The notes below the pieces were generated by a model. It did not search any database. It worked only from the letters and a program-made list of their open reading frames with translations, and was not told the DNA's origin. From contig NZ_JRHC01000004.1 in the NCBI RefSeq assembly GCF_000949475.1, forward strand, positions 496,001 to 560,000: a stretch of 64,000 bases of DNA. Reading direction: 5' to 3'. Shown piece by piece: positions 51,780 to 62,463 of the stretch. The stretch's first letter is position 1. Each line of letters begins with the position of its first letter. The translations under genes were made by a program, and so were the position numbers. The stretch is from Draconibacterium sediminis (lineage in GTDB: Bacteria; Bacteroidota; Bacteroidia; Bacteroidales; Prolixibacteraceae).

Positions 51780-54731
51780 ATGGTAGCAGGCAAAACAACA
51801 AGACTTAGTAAACTTGCAAGACAGTTCAACGTAGGTATTCATACCATTGTTGAGTTTTTGCATAAAAAAGGGTACGAAATCGATTCAAACCCTAATACTA
51901 AAGTTGCAGAAGACGCCGTGCAACTTCTTGAAAAGGAATATAAAGTAGATATTACAATCAAGAAAGAGTCGGAAAAAATGAACCTGAAAAGTCAGCGTCC
52001 AAAGAAAGAAGTGATTTCGATGGAGCCCGAAGCTGAAGAACAGGAGAAAAAAGAACCAAAGATTGAAGAGCCTGCTGCTGTAAAAAAGGTTGAAGAAAAA
52101 CCGGCAGAAGAAGTTATTAAAAAACCTGAGGTGAAGGTTAAAGTGCTCGACAAGATTGATCTGGATGAGCTTAACAAACCGAAGAAGAAGGTTGAAAAAC
52201 CAGTAGAAGAGAAGCCTGTCGAAGTTAAAGCCGAAGAAAAGAAACCTGAAAAACAGGTTCCTGTAAAAGAAGAAATAAAAGAGGCGCCTGCAGCCGAAAA
52301 GAAAGAAGAACCGGCACCGAAAGCAGAAAAAGAGGAAGCTGCACCAAAAGCCGAAAGTACACCAAAAGAAAAAGTGGAAGACCTTATTGAAACAACTGCT
52401 CCAAAGTCGGACGACAAGATAAAGGTAGTGGGCAAGATCGATCTGAGCAATATGAATCAGAAAACACGCCCTGCCAAAAAAACAAAAGAAGAACGCGAAA
52501 AAGAGCGTCAGGAGCGCAAGAAACAACGAATTGCCGAGCGCCAGGGACCAGAAAAAGACAGGGATGAAAATTCAGGAGTTATAAAGGCAAAAGTTAACAA
52601 GCTGAATGGTCCAACCATTCTTGGTAAAATTGATCTTCCTGAAAAGAAACAAGATGCCGGAAATCAGGGTGATAGAAAAAAACGCAGGAAACGTATTTCT
52701 AAAGAAACCGGAAAGGTTACTGTTGACAGACAACAACAGCAGCAAAAACCAGGCGATCGTCCGAGAGGAAAATTCCAGGCAAATAAACAAATACCAGGAA
52801 AGAAAAAACGACCACTTAAAAAAGAGGTTAACGAAGAGGACGTACAAAAGCAAATTAAAGATACACTTGCCCGCTTAACAACAAAAGGCAAAACTAAAAA
52901 AGGAGCAAAACACCGTCGCGACAAACGTGCCGCTGCCAGCGAAAGAATGCAGGCCGACATGGAACAGCAAATGCTGGAACAGAACATTCTTAAAGTTACC
53001 GAGTTTGTTACTGTTGCCGAACTGGCTACCATGATGAATGTTGGCGTAAACGAAATTATCTCGTCATGTATGTCATTGGGGCTGTTTGTTTCCATCAACC
53101 AGCGTCTTGATGCTGAAACACTCGCTGTTGTTGCCGAAGAATTTGGGTACAAAGTAGAGTTTGTTAGTGTTGAAATTGCTGAAGCGATTGAGGAGGAGGA
53201 AGACAATCCGGAAGATTTAAAACCTCGTCCGCCAATTGTAACTGTGATGGGACACGTTGACCACGGTAAAACATCGCTGCTCGACCATATTCGTAGCACA
53301 AACGTAATTGCCGGAGAGGCTGGTGGTATTACCCAGCATATTGGTGCATACCACGTAAGCCTGGAAGATGGCAGAATGATTACTTTCCTTGATACTCCGG
53401 GTCACGAGGCGTTTACCGCAATGCGTGCGCGTGGAGCACAGGTAACCGATATTGCAATTATTATTGTAGCAGCCGACGATAATGTGATGCCACAAACCAT
53501 TGAGGCGATCAACCACGCATCGGCAGCGGGAGTTCCAATTGTTTTTGCAATTAACAAGATCGATAAACCGGGAGCAAATCCTGAAAAGATAAAAGAAGAA
53601 CTGGCCAATATGAATTACCTGGTTGAAGAGTGGGGTGGTAAATACCAGTCGCACGATATTTCGGCCAAAAACGGAATTGGTATTGAAGAGTTACTTGAAA
53701 AAGTATTGCTTGAAGCCGAAATGCTTGAGCTGAAAGCCAATGCAGATAAAAAGGCGCAGGGAACAATTATTGAATCGGAGCTCGACCGTGGTAGAGGTTA
53801 CGTTTCAACTTTATTGGTTCAAAGCGGTACACTTCGTGTTGGCGATATTATTATTGCCGGTCAGTATTACGGCCACGTAAAAGCAATGTTCAACGAACGT
53901 AACCAAAACGTTAAAGAGGTTGGCCCGGCGCAACCTGCAATTATTCTTGGATTGAACGGAGCACCACAGGCGGGTGACAAGTTCAATGTAATGGAGAATG
54001 AGCGCGAGGCAAGAAGCATAACCAATAAACGTGAGCAACTGGCCCGTGAGCAAGGATTGCGTACGCAGAAACACATTACGCTTGATGAGATTGGCCGTCG
54101 TATTGCAATTGGTAACTTCCAGGAGTTGAACCTGATTGTTAAGGGTGACGTTGATGGATCTATCGAAGCACTGTCTGATTCATTGATCAAGTTATCAACC
54201 GAAGAAATTCAGATCAATATTATCCATAAAGCAGTTGGTCAGATCTCTGAATCTGATATTTCGCTGGCTGCCGCATCAGAAGCGATTGTAGTTGGGTTCC
54301 AGGTACGTCCGTCGTTGAATGCACGTAAAATTGCCGAAAGAGAACAAATTGATATTCGTTTGTACTCGATTATTTACGATGCCATTAACGAGATTAAAGC
54401 AGCAATGGAAGGTATGCTTTCTCCGGAAATTAAGGAGGAAATTACCGGAACTGTTGAGGTACTGGAGGTGTTCAAAATCACGAAAGTGGGAACTGTTGCA
54501 GGTTGTATTGTTCGCGATGGAAAAGTTACACGTAACTCGAAAGCTCGTGTAATTCGCGATGGTATTGTAATCTACGACGGAATATTAGGTTCACTGAAAC
54601 GTTTTAAAGAAGACGTAAAAGAGGTGAAAAACGGCTACGAGTGTGGATTGAATATCGAGAAATTCAATGATATTAAAGTTGGAGACCACGTTGAAGCTTA
54701 CCACGAAATTGAGGTAGCAAAAACATTGTAA
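51780..54731 (+). CDS. infB: translation initiation factor IF-2
   Basis: 983 residues. The N-terminal ~400 residues are a low-complexity Lys/Glu/Pro/Ala-rich extension. IF-2 N domain (about 405-480), G domain with GHVDHGKT at 491-498, DTPGHEAF and NKIDKPGA, then domains II-IV. Delivers initiator tRNA to the 30S subunit. Last of the operon; terminator follows. Confidence 0.97.
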   Translation: MVAGKTTRLSKLARQFNVGIHTIVEFLHKKGYEIDSNPNTKVAEDAVQLLEKEYKVDITIKKESEKMNLKSQRPKKEVISMEPEAEEQEKKEPKIEEPAAVKKVEEKPAEEVIKKPEVKVKVLDKIDLDELNKPKKKVEKPVEEKPVEVKAEEKKPEKQVPVKEEIKEAPAAEKKEEPAPKAEKEEAAPKAESTPKEKVEDLIETTAPKSDDKIKVVGKIDLSNMNQKTRPAKKTKEEREKERQERKKQRIAERQGPEKDRDENSGVIKAKVNKLNGPTILGKIDLPEKKQDAGNQGDRKKRRKRISKETGKVTVDRQQQQQKPGDRPRGKFQANKQIPGKKKRPLKKEVNEEDVQKQIKDTLARLTTKGKTKKGAKHRRDKRAAASERMQADMEQQMLEQNILKVTEFVTVAELATMMNVGVNEIISSCMSLGLFVSINQRLDAETLAVVAEEFGYKVEFVSVEIAEAIEEEEDNPEDLKPRPPIVTVMGHVDHGKTSLLDHIRSTNVIAGEAGGITQHIGAYHVSLEDGRMITFLDTPGHEAFTAMRARGAQVTDIAIIIVAADDNVMPQTIEAINHASAAGVPIVFAINKIDKPGANPEKIKEELANMNYLVEEWGGKYQSHDISAKNGIGIEELLEKVLLEAEMLELKANADKKAQGTIIESELDRGRGYVSTLLVQSGTLRVGDIIIAGQYYGHVKAMFNERNQNVKEVGPAQPAIILGLNGAPQAGDKFNVMENEREARSITNKREQLAREQGLRTQKHITLDEIGRRIAIGNFQELNLIVKGDVDGSIEALSDSLIKLSTEEIQINIIHKAVGQISESDISLAAASEAIVVGFQVRPSLNARKIAEREQIDIRLYSIIYDAINEIKAAMEGMLSPEIKEEITGTVEVLEVFKITKVGTVAGCIVRDGKVTRNSKARVIRDGIVIYDGILGSLKRFKEDVKEVKNGYECGLNIEKFNDIKVGDHVEAYHEIEVAKTL

Positions 54732-54758
54732 GAAAATCGTAGAAACGAGATATGAAGA

Positions 54759-54782
54759 GGCCGGGTTATCCCGGCCTTTTTT
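54759..54782 (+). terminator. rimP-nusA-infB terminator
   Basis: GGCCGGG (54759-54765) pairs with CCCGGCC (54770-54776), tetraloop TTAT, then six T. Confidence 0.9.
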
Positions 54783-54881
54783 GTTATCCCTAAATTATTA
54801 ACAATCAATGTTTAATTTCATAAACGAAAAAGGTAGCTCCGGGCGTTCTCTAATTATTACTTTTGACAAAAAGATAGAAAA

Positions 54882-57665
54882 ATGAAGCGGTACCTCATAA
54901 TCATACTCCTTATTTTAGTCGCGGCAGTGGCAGGGTTTCTCTATTTTACAAAAGAAGAGGTGGCTTTCACCAAAGAGTCGCCTTTATATAAAGCTGTGCC
55001 TTTGTCGGCGCCGCTGTTTCTTGAGGCCGACGGGCTAAAAGCTATTCCAACTGATAATCCTGTGGTAATGGAATTATCGGGAATTCCCGAATTCAATAAC
55101 CTGTTGAACGAAGTATCGGGCATACAGAATGTTATCGAGAGTGAACCCGAGATTCAGAAACAACTTGGTAAACGGCCGGTTGTACTGGCACTCGATTTTG
55201 TTGGGAAGAATGTTTTGTATCCGGTTGTAATAAGCAACCTGAAAAGTGCCAAAGAGCGCGAGGGACTTGAGCTTTTAATTGAGAAGCTCACGGGAATTGC
55301 ACGAACTTCTTTTCAGAAACGGAACTATAACGGTTATGCCATAATCGATGTTTTTGATTCGGATGGCGAAAATGTATTGAGCTATAGTGTTGCCGGAAAC
55401 CTGGTAATTATTAGTCCCGAAGTAATTTTGGTAGAGAAATGTATCAGGCAACTCGATGCGCCGGGCATTACCGATAATCGATACTTTAATCTGGTAAACC
55501 GCACCGTTGCCAATCAATCGGAGGTTGCCTGGTATATTAACCACAGGCGTTTTCCTGAGTTTTGGGCCAATTTACTCAATTCCACAACAAAAAAGAAGGA
55601 GAACGAATTTGGTGAAACCGATCGCGTTAACCTCAAAAACGACGTGTTAAAAATTAAAGATTACGCCAGTTGGAGTGAGTTGGATTTGAGTTTTCACGAC
55701 AATCGCTTAACATTAAACGGAATTACGGCTGCCGACGATTCGCTGAATCATTTTCTATCGGTTTTACAGGGGCAGGAAGCAGTGAGTAGTAATGCCGATC
55801 GTTTGTTGCCAAAATCAACATCGTTTTACATTGGATTTTCATTTTCCGACAGAGACCTGTTTTTTAAAAACCTGGAGAACTATTTTGTGCACTCCGAGGC
55901 ATATTACGACCGGGAAGAGAAGATAAAAATGATGGAGCAAAATTTCCGTACTGATAGTCGCGAGAAATTAAGAAGCCTGGTAAAAGACAGGGTGCTGGCA
56001 GCCATAACTTCTATTCCTACAGAGGCAGAGATGGGCTCGCTTTTTATTTTAAGTGGCCAGTCGAGGAAAGAAAGTCAGGAGCTTTTTGAAGGAATGCTGG
56101 CGAATTATGCCAAACGAAAAGATATTGAATTTGAAAGTATGGTGAGCACGTATAAATCGTCAGACGAACAAAACTACCGGATATACGAATTCCCTTATCC
56201 AACGCTGCCGGGAATCTGGTTGGGTGGAGCATTTGATTTTGTGCGTGCCCGGTTTGCTGCCTTCCGTGAAGATCAACTGATTTTTGCCAGCTCGGCAAAA
56301 GTGTTGGAAAAATACCTCGACGATATGGATTCGGGAGAAACATTACGAACAGATTCCGACTATGAAACGATTAACAAAGCGGCCGAAAGCAAAGCGAACC
56401 TGAATGTTTATGGCAATATAAATAATCTTTATGCGCTTCGCCACGATTTATTTAATTCTGGCATAAACAAAGGCCTGGAGAAACATGAAGAGATATTCAG
56501 AAAGTTTAATGCCATATGCTGGCAGGTGGTTTGCGAAAACAACATTTATTTTAACGCGCTGAATCTGGGTTACCGGCAGAAGCCGAAAAACGATGTTCGC
56601 GCAAAATGGCAGTGCCGGTTAGGAGCCGAAGTGGCCATAAAGCCACAAGTTGTAATCAATCATACGAATAAAGCGAATAAGGAAATAATTGTTCAGGATG
56701 TAAATAATCAACTGCATTTAATTGATGCTGATGGTAAAATTATTTGGAGCGCACCGGTTAGCGGAAAAATTTTGGGGCAGATTCACCAGGTGGATTATTA
56801 CAACAATGGTAAATTGCAATACCTGTTTAATACCAGCGAAAAAATTTACCTGATCGACAGAACCGGAACAAGTGTGGCCAACTTCCCGGTTATTCTGAAA
56901 TCGCCCGCTACCAACGGTATCAATGTGTTTGATTATAACAACAATAACCAATACCGTTATTTTGTGGCTTGCAAGGATAAGAAGGTTTATGCTTACAGTC
57001 ACGACGGGTCAATTCTCAACGGTTGGATATTCGATAAAACCAGCGGAACGATTACGGCCCCGATTCAGTTTTTCAGGGTGAGCAATAAAGATTATATTGT
57101 TTTTAGCGATGAAAGCCAGGTTTATATCCAAAACAGAAGGGGTGAGACACGTGTAAATTCATCAGCAAAATTTTCACCATCGGCAAACGAAATAACTTTA
57201 AATACACAAGGTGTACCCAAAATGGTAACCACAAGCAATGATGGAGATGTTTTCTACCTGTTCTTCGACGGCAAATTTGCACAAAAGAAAGCCGGTAAAT
57301 TTTCATCAGAGCACCAGTTTGAAGTGGATGATATTAACGGAGACGGAAAGCCGGAGTTTGTCTTTATTGACGAAGACGGGCTGTTTGTTTTCAACGAAGA
57401 AGGCGATAAGCTATTTGAAGAAGAGTTCGACAATAATTTGTTGGCAGTAAATCTGTATTCTTTTACAGCAACCCAAAAAATGATTGGTGTAACCGATGCT
57501 GATGAAAACGAGATTTATTTGTTTGATGCAAAGGGAAAACAGTACGGCGGATTTCCGTTGAACGGTAACAGTGAATTTGCGATTGGGCAATTAAAAAATG
57601 GTGGACCGCTGAGCCTGGTAGTTGGCGATGATGATGGAAACCTGTTGTGCTACGAGTTGGAATAA
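54882..57665 (+). CDS. membrane-anchored protein with DUF3352-like region and C-terminal beta-propeller
   Basis: 927 residues. An N-terminal anchor (about 4-22) places it in the periplasm. Residues ~30-580 form a mixed domain resembling Bacteroidota DUF3352 proteins (assignment tentative). From about 600 to the end are about eight repeats of a pattern such as QLHLIDADGKII, KIYLIDRTGTSV, KVYAYSHDGSIL, VYIQNRRGETR, VFYLFFDGKF, GLFVFNEEGDKL, EIYLFDAKGKQY and NLLCYELE, consistent with a seven- or eight-bladed propeller. Includes an EF-hand-like DINGDGKPEFVFIDEDG (FG-GAP type Ca site). Function unknown; probable ligand-binding or assembly role. TACTTTTG box at 54858-54865. Confidence 0.75.
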   Translation: MKRYLIIILLILVAAVAGFLYFTKEEVAFTKESPLYKAVPLSAPLFLEADGLKAIPTDNPVVMELSGIPEFNNLLNEVSGIQNVIESEPEIQKQLGKRPVVLALDFVGKNVLYPVVISNLKSAKEREGLELLIEKLTGIARTSFQKRNYNGYAIIDVFDSDGENVLSYSVAGNLVIISPEVILVEKCIRQLDAPGITDNRYFNLVNRTVANQSEVAWYINHRRFPEFWANLLNSTTKKKENEFGETDRVNLKNDVLKIKDYASWSELDLSFHDNRLTLNGITAADDSLNHFLSVLQGQEAVSSNADRLLPKSTSFYIGFSFSDRDLFFKNLENYFVHSEAYYDREEKIKMMEQNFRTDSREKLRSLVKDRVLAAITSIPTEAEMGSLFILSGQSRKESQELFEGMLANYAKRKDIEFESMVSTYKSSDEQNYRIYEFPYPTLPGIWLGGAFDFVRARFAAFREDQLIFASSAKVLEKYLDDMDSGETLRTDSDYETINKAAESKANLNVYGNINNLYALRHDLFNSGINKGLEKHEEIFRKFNAICWQVVCENNIYFNALNLGYRQKPKNDVRAKWQCRLGAEVAIKPQVVINHTNKANKEIIVQDVNNQLHLIDADGKIIWSAPVSGKILGQIHQVDYYNNGKLQYLFNTSEKIYLIDRTGTSVANFPVILKSPATNGINVFDYNNNNQYRYFVACKDKKVYAYSHDGSILNGWIFDKTSGTITAPIQFFRVSNKDYIVFSDESQVYIQNRRGETRVNSSAKFSPSANEITLNTQGVPKMVTTSNDGDVFYLFFDGKFAQKKAGKFSSEHQFEVDDINGDGKPEFVFIDEDGLFVFNEEGDKLFEEEFDNNLLAVNLYSFTATQKMIGVTDADENEIYLFDAKGKQYGGFPLNGNSEFAIGQLKNGGPLSLVVGDDDGNLLCYELE

Positions 57666-57702
57666 TTACAGAATAGCCAAAATGGCTTCAGAAATGAAAT
57701 AA

Positions 57703-57730
57703 AAAAAACCACGAAATAAATTCCGTGGTT
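57703..57730 (-). terminator. queA operon terminator
   Basis: On the minus strand AACCACG (57730-57724) pairs with CGTGGTT (57713-57707) across an AT-rich loop, followed by a run of T. It lies 25 bp past the queA stop. Confidence 0.75.
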
Positions 57731-57755
57731 TCCATATTGTCGTGTAAGTTATCGA

Positions 57756-58805
57756 TCAAATAATCAGCATAGCATCGCCATATGTACCAAAACGGTAGTC
57801 GTTTTTAGTGGCAACATCGTAAGCTTCCATTACAAAATCGTATCCGCCAAATGCGGCAACCATCATCAGTAATGTTGAGTATGGCAAGTGAAAGTTTGTA
57901 ATCATGCTGTTTGCGACGCTAAACTCGTAAGGAGGGAAAATAAATTTGTTTGTCCATCCTTCAAATGGCTTCAAAAATCCTTGTGTTGATACCGAGCTTT
58001 CAAGTGTACGCATTACCGTAGTTCCCACGGCACAAACATTACGTTTCTCTTGCTTTGCGTTGTTTACCATCTCACAGGCTTCGTTTTTTATCCAAATCTG
58101 CTCCGAGTCCATTTTGTGTTTGGTAAGGTCTTCAACATCAACACTGCGGAAGTTTCCTAAACCAACATGCAAAGTAACGTATGAAAAATCAACACCTCTG
58201 ATCTCCAAACGTTTTAACAACTCGCGGCTAAAGTGCAAACCGGCTGTTGGTGCAGCAACTGCGCCTTCGTGTTTTGCAAAAATAGTCTGGTAACGATCCT
58301 TGTCTTCAGGTTGTACCGGGCGGTTGATAAATTTTGGAAGAGGAGTTTCTCCCAGGCTGTAAAGTGTTTGCTTGAATTCGTCGTAAGGACCATCAAACAA
58401 GAAACGTAAAGTACGACCGCGCGATGTAGTATTATCAATTACCTCGGCAACCAATAAATCGTCGTCGCCAAAATACAGCTTGTTACCAATACGTATTTTA
58501 CGTGCCGGATCAACCAAAACATCCCACAAACGCTGCTCGCGGTTTAATTCGCGAAGTAGAAAAACTTCGATTTCTGCTCCGGTTTTTTCTTTGTTACCAT
58601 ACAAACGTGCGGGAAACACTTTGGTATCGTTAAAAACCATCACATCTTTATCATCAAAATAATCAAGCAGGTCCTTGAACAATCTGTGTTCAATTGTTCG
58701 TGTTGCTCTGTTTAGCACCATAAGTTTCGATTCGTCTCTGTTATCCGCCGGGTGCAAAGCAATCTTTTCCTGTTCTAAATTGTACTTGAATTTTGATAAC
58801 TTCAT
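57756..58805 (-). CDS. queA: S-adenosylmethionine:tRNA ribosyltransferase-isomerase
   Basis: 349 residues. Starts with [27 protein letters not shown] and has the QueA core [37 protein letters not shown] and [17 protein letters not shown]. Converts preQ1 in tRNA to epoxyqueuosine. A TATCTTTG -7 box lies upstream at 58846-58853 on its strand, so it may have its own promoter. Neighbours are truB and uppP. Confidence 0.95.
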   Translation of the reverse strand: MKLSKFKYNLEQEKIALHPADNRDESKLMVLNRATRTIEHRLFKDLLDYFDDKDVMVFNDTKVFPARLYGNKEKTGAEIEVFLLRELNREQRLWDVLVDPARKIRIGNKLYFGDDDLLVAEVIDNTTSRGRTLRFLFDGPYDEFKQTLYSLGETPLPKFINRPVQPEDKDRYQTIFAKHEGAVAAPTAGLHFSRELLKRLEIRGVDFSYVTLHVGLGNFRSVDVEDLTKHKMDSEQIWIKNEACEMVNNAKQEKRNVCAVGTTVMRTLESSVSTQGFLKPFEGWTNKFIFPPYEFSVANSMITNFHLPYSTLLMMVAAFGGYDFVMEAYDVATKNDYRFGTYGDAMLII

Positions 58806-58845
58806 ATTGTAATTTATTTATTAATAGTCATTTTTAAGCGATCTG

Positions 58846-58853
58846 CAAAGATA
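58846..58853 (-). promoter_or_regulatory. queA -7 promoter box
   Basis: TATCTTTG on the minus strand, 40 bp before the queA start; no clear -33. Confidence 0.4.
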
Positions 58854-58903
58854 ATACAGTCAGTTGGTTTTTTAATTCAGAATCACGTTATACGGCGATA
58901 TTT

Positions 58904-59617
58904 TCAATTGGTTTCATTTAAATTTAAGTTTTCCAGAAAAAAATCCACCTTAAAAGCATCCTCCAGTTTGTAATCGCCAATTCTTGTTCTAATTAATCCG
59001 GTTAAGTAGGCGCCGCAATTTAATGCCTCGCCAATGTCGCGTGCCAGCGATCGGATGTAAGTTCCTTTGCCACAAACAACCTTAAGTTTTACCTCCGGAA
59101 GATTAAACGATTCAATTTCAATGCTTCTTATAACAATCTTTTTTGCTTTAAGTTTTACATCTTCGCCATTTCGGGCATAATCGAATGCGCGTTTACCTTT
59201 TACTTTTACTGCCGAAAACACCGGTGGTACCTGATCGATCTCTCCGATAAACTGCGGCAGTATATTTTCAAAGCTTTCTCGTGTTACATGCGAAAAATCG
59301 GCCTGGCTGTCTTCTTCTGTTTCCAGGTCGAATGAAGGAGTTGTTGCCCCGATTTTTAGGGTTGCGATGTACTCTTTTTCACCAAGCTGTAACTCTTCAA
59401 TCTTTTTTGTGGCTTTGCCTGTGCACAAAAGTACCAGTCCGGTTGCCAGCGGATCAAGTGTTCCGGCATGGCCAACTTTCAACTTTTTTATTCTCATCAT
59501 TTGGCACAGGTTATACCTTATCTTGTTAACCACATCAAACGATGTCCATTCCAGTTCTTTATCGAAAAGCAAAATTTCCCCGCCAGGGAAATCGTATGTT
59601 TTTTTGAAATCGGGCAT
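58904..59617 (-). CDS. truB: tRNA pseudouridine synthase B
   Basis: 237 residues from ATG 59617 (the frame is open to 59698, but that would overlap uppP). D55 in GHAGTLDPLATG is the catalytic Asp; KEYIATLKIG and GTYIRSLARDIGEAL are also TruB-specific. Modifies U55 of tRNA. Shorter than E. coli TruB because the C-terminal extension is absent. A TATCTTTG box at 59667-59674 on this strand, inside uppP, is a possible internal promoter. Confidence 0.94.
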   Translation of the reverse strand: MPDFKKTYDFPGGEILLFDKELEWTSFDVVNKIRYNLCQMMRIKKLKVGHAGTLDPLATGLVLLCTGKATKKIEELQLGEKEYIATLKIGATTPSFDLETEEDSQADFSHVTRESFENILPQFIGEIDQVPPVFSAVKVKGKRAFDYARNGEDVKLKAKKIVIRSIEIESFNLPEVKLKVVCGKGTYIRSLARDIGEALNCGAYLTGLIRTRIGDYKLEDAFKVDFFLENLNLNETN

Positions 59618-59658
59618 TAAGAATCTATCTTCCAGTAAATTAAGCCTGTTTTGAAAAA

Positions 59659-60438
59659 TCAGGCTGCAAAGATAGCAATTAGCCCAATAAGAGCGCAATA
59701 AATTGCAAAATAAATTAATTTACCACGTTTTACGATTTTTATCATCCACGAACAGGCCAGCCATCCTGAAATAAAAGCACTTACAAATCCGATGAGTAAG
59801 GGGAGTAAATCAACTTTGGTTGACTTTAGTTCGCCTGTTACAATGTCGAGAAAAGCAGCTCCTAAAATGGGTATTAAAACCATAAGGAACGAAAAACGGG
59901 CAACATCTTCTTTTTTACCTTTTAACAGTAAGCCCGTTGCAATGGTCGATCCGCTTCGTGAAATTCCCGGCAAAACAGCCAGCGTTTGGGCAACGCCAAT
60001 TAGCAGTGCTTTGCCAAAGGTGATCTTCCCATCGCTTTTTTTAACAAATTGAGTAAGGGTAAGTAAGCAGGCAGTAAAAAGCAACATGCAACCCACAAAA
60101 AATAAATTGCCGGTAAAAAGGCTTTCCAGCTTATCGCGAAACATAAAACCGACAATAACTATTGGTATAGACGAAAACAAGAGCTTGCTGATATATTCGG
60201 TTGAGTCGTTCCATTGAAATGCAAATAGATCTTTGCAAAGTAGCGCAATGTCTTTTCTGAATACAAGAATGGTGCTCAGTACCGTTGCCACATGAACGGT
60301 TAACACAAAAAGTAAATTGTTTTCATCTTTAATTCCCAGAAGCGCGTGTCCAATTTCAAGATGTCCGCTGGAGCTAACGGGAAGAAATTCGGTAAGTCCC
60401 TGGATGATACCGAGAAGTAATGCCTGGAGTTCAGTCAT
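59659..60438 (-). CDS. uppP: undecaprenyl-diphosphatase
   Basis: 259 residues, eight membrane segments. BacA motif EFLPVSSSGHLEIG near the N-terminus and GISRSGSTIATGLLLKGKK in the middle, with the catalytic Glu/Ser/Arg residues. Recycles the peptidoglycan lipid carrier; also confers bacitracin resistance when overexpressed. Lies 12 bp after the DUF3098 gene; truB follows after 41 bp. Confidence 0.95.
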   Translation of the reverse strand: MTELQALLLGIIQGLTEFLPVSSSGHLEIGHALLGIKDENNLLFVLTVHVATVLSTILVFRKDIALLCKDLFAFQWNDSTEYISKLLFSSIPIVIVGFMFRDKLESLFTGNLFFVGCMLLFTACLLTLTQFVKKSDGKITFGKALLIGVAQTLAVLPGISRSGSTIATGLLLKGKKEDVARFSFLMVLIPILGAAFLDIVTGELKSTKVDLLPLLIGFVSAFISGWLACSWMIKIVKRGKLIYFAIYCALIGLIAIFAA

Positions 60439-60450
60439 AAAAAATGGAGG

Positions 60451-60705
60451 TTAATCGTCTTTTGGTTTTTTCATAATGGCATAAATCTCGAATCCAAAAC
60501 CTAAAAGCAACAGGATTGGAGCCAGCGTAATCCGGCGAAAACTAAAAATTTCTTCGCTAAAAACATTGGGATCATCGCTCCCGCCACCGGCCATTAATAT
60601 AAATCCAATAACGATTACGGCAAAACCAATTGCCATGAGTTTATAGTTTTCTTTGCCCAGTGCAAAGCCTGCAGTTTCCTTTACTTCTTTACTTTTTTTT
60701 GCCAT
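60451..60705 (-). CDS. DUF3098 membrane protein
   Basis: 84 residues with two membrane segments (about 22-40 and 58-78) and a Lys-rich ends. The N-terminus GFALGKENYKLMAIGFAVIVIGFILMAGGGSDDPNVF is typical of DUF3098, a Bacteroidota family regularly found next to ftsX. Function unknown; context suggests envelope or cell division. Thirty base pairs after ftsX. Confidence 0.8.
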   Translation of the reverse strand: MAKKSKEVKETAGFALGKENYKLMAIGFAVIVIGFILMAGGGSDDPNVFSEEIFSFRRITLAPILLLLGFGFEIYAIMKKPKDD

Positions 60706-60735
60706 TATTTTCTGTAATTGGTGGGGTAAAGATAA

Positions 60736-61611
60736 TTAATAAAATAATTCATCAAATTTCATACGAAGGAATTTGCCCAACGCCAGCCACGTTGATAAAA
60801 ACGAGATGGTAAAACCCAATATAAAAACAATGCCTGCAATTAGAGCGATAGTTTGCAGATCGGCAAAATTTACCAATCCGTAAAGTTCTTGTTTATAGAA
60901 ATAAATGCTGCCAATAAGAATGGTGTTTGCCAAAATTCCGCCAAGCGCACCAAGGAATAAACTTTTAATTAAAAATGGTTTGCGAATAAAACCTTTACTG
61001 GCACCAACCATTTGCATGGTGTTTATGGTAAAACGCTGCGAATAAATCAACAGGCGAATGGTGTTATTAATAAGACCAAAGAATATAAATGTGAGCAGTC
61101 CGCTTAAAATCAGCAGGGCCACGCTTATTTTTCTTACGTTTTCGTTAATCAGGCTAACCAGGTTTTTTTGGTAATACACTTCGGTAACCTGAGGGTGCTC
61201 CAAAAACCGCTGTTCCAAAAACTGAAGACTGTCGGTATGGGTGTAAGCGGCATTTAATTTAATATCAAGCGAAGCAAATAGCGGGTTATAACCCAGGAAC
61301 CCCTGGAAATCTTCGCCCAATTCGTTTGTTAATTCTTTGGCCGCCGATTCTTTATCAATGTAGTTTACTGATTTTACAAAGTCGGCAGCGCTTAAAACTT
61401 TTTGAAGTCGAATGATTTCAGTCTCCCGCAAGTCGTCGGCCAAAACGAGGGTGAACCCGATTTTTTCGCGCACATAATCCGATAGCTTTTTGCTGTTAAT
61501 TAGAATGAAACTGAGTATGCCCAGCAAAATAAGCACAAGCGTAATACTGGTTAACGAAGTAATCCAGGAGTTGAAAAAACGCTTTTTAAACTTTTTAGGT
61601 TTTTTGCTCAT
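60736..61611 (-). CDS. ftsX: cell division protein FtsX
   Basis: 291 residues. One N-terminal membrane segment (about 20-40), a periplasmic domain (about 45-165), and three C-terminal segments including LILSGLLTFIFFGLINNTIRLLIYSQRFTINTMQMVGASKGFIRKPFL, where VGAS is a typical permease motif. FtsX, with ATPase FtsE, activates septal peptidoglycan hydrolases. ftsE is not adjacent. First gene of ftsX-DUF3098-uppP-truB-queA. Confidence 0.93.
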   Translation of the reverse strand: MSKKPKKFKKRFFNSWITSLTSITLVLILLGILSFILINSKKLSDYVREKIGFTLVLADDLRETEIIRLQKVLSAADFVKSVNYIDKESAAKELTNELGEDFQGFLGYNPLFASLDIKLNAAYTHTDSLQFLEQRFLEHPQVTEVYYQKNLVSLINENVRKISVALLILSGLLTFIFFGLINNTIRLLIYSQRFTINTMQMVGASKGFIRKPFLIKSLFLGALGGILANTILIGSIYFYKQELYGLVNFADLQTIALIAGIVFILGFTISFLSTWLALGKFLRMKFDELFY

Positions 61612-61636
61612 GCTGTTACAAAATTTCTGTCTCTTA

Positions 61637-61644
61637 CAAATGTA
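61637..61644 (-). promoter_or_regulatory. ftsX -7 promoter box
   Basis: TACATTTG on the minus strand, 26 bp before the ftsX start; a TTG lies 17 bp upstream of it, slightly short of the ideal spacing. Confidence 0.4.
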
Positions 61645-61831
61645 AATAATTTTGTGAGCGACAATAATTTCGCCCTGGCTTCTTTTTTTTACATCGGGGT
61701 GTTAACATTAAATTCATCTGAAGCAAAAGTCGCGAAGCCTGCAGCATATGGCAATTTCCAGCCGTTTTCAGAGAAGGAATACTAATCGGTCAGAAAATCA
61801 TTTAACTAATTGAAATTTTGACTGTTATTTC

Positions 61832-61862
61832 TTTGGAAATCCAAAAAAAGAGAATACTTTTG
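61832..61862 (+). promoter_or_regulatory. rplM-rpsI promoter
   Basis: TTTG (61832-61835), 19-bp spacer, TACTTTTG (61855-61862), followed by CAGTCCCGA. Confidence 0.85.
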
Positions 61863-61868
61863 CAGTCC

Positions 61869-62007
61869 CGATTATTATCCTTAGAAATAAGGAGTGTAAA
61901 TAGTTGATTTTCTTGGAGTAAAGCAGTTTGTCGAAAAATTCCGTTGAGACAAAAAATGCGGCGAAAAGTAAAATCAGAAGTGTTTTAAACAATAAAAAAT
62001 TAGAAAA
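61869..62007 (+). ncRNA. structured 5' leader of rplM-rpsI mRNA
   Basis: 139-nt leader after the promoter. GATTTT (61906-61911) pairs with AAAATC (61970-61975), enclosing TTTGTC (61927-61932) with GACAAA (61948-61953); a smaller CCTT/AAGG hairpin lies at 61880-61892. Candidate autogenous L13 or S9 control site. Structure inferred by hand. Confidence 0.5.
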
Positions 62008-62463
62008 GTGGACACACTTAGTTATAAAACTGTTTCGGCGAATAAAGCTACCGCAAACAAAGAGTGGGTAGTTGTTGATGCCGAAAATATGGTATTGGGA
62101 CGTTTGGCAAGTGTAGTTGCCAAAATGTTAAGAGGTAAATACAAGCCAAATTTCACACCTCACGTTGATTGTGGCGATAACGTAATTGTTATCAATGCTG
62201 AAAAAGTAGCATTAACCGGTAAAAAAATGTCGGACAAAGTATATGTTCGTCACACAGGTTACCCGGGTGGACAGCGTACTATGTCTCCTCAAGATATTTT
62301 AGCTAAATATCCAGAGCGTTTGGTTGAGAAAGCCGTAAAAGGTATGCTTCCTAAAAATAAATTGGGTAGCGCTTTATACCGAAATTTGCATGTAGTAGTT
62401 GGTGCAGAGCACAAATATGAGGCTCAAAAACCAAAAGTTGTTGATTTAAATACGATTAAATAA
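62008..62463 (+). CDS. rplM: 50S ribosomal protein L13
   Basis: 151 residues, starting at GTG 62008. VVDAENMVLGRLASVVAKMLRGKYKPNFTPHVDCGDNVIVINAEKVALTGKK and VRHTGYPGGQR are uL13 motifs. First of rplM-rpsI; its TAA overlaps the rpsI ATG by one base, giving translational coupling. Confidence 0.98.
   Translation: MDTLSYKTVSANKATANKEWVVVDAENMVLGRLASVVAKMLRGKYKPNFTPHVDCGDNVIVINAEKVALTGKKMSDKVYVRHTGYPGGQRTMSPQDILAKYPERLVEKAVKGMLPKNKLGSALYRNLHVVVGAEHKYEAQKPKVVDLNTIK

Noticed and set aside
51885-52526. 213-codon minus-strand frame over infB
   Set aside because: Phe/Leu-rich antisense of the Lys/Glu-rich IF-2 extension, a common artefact.
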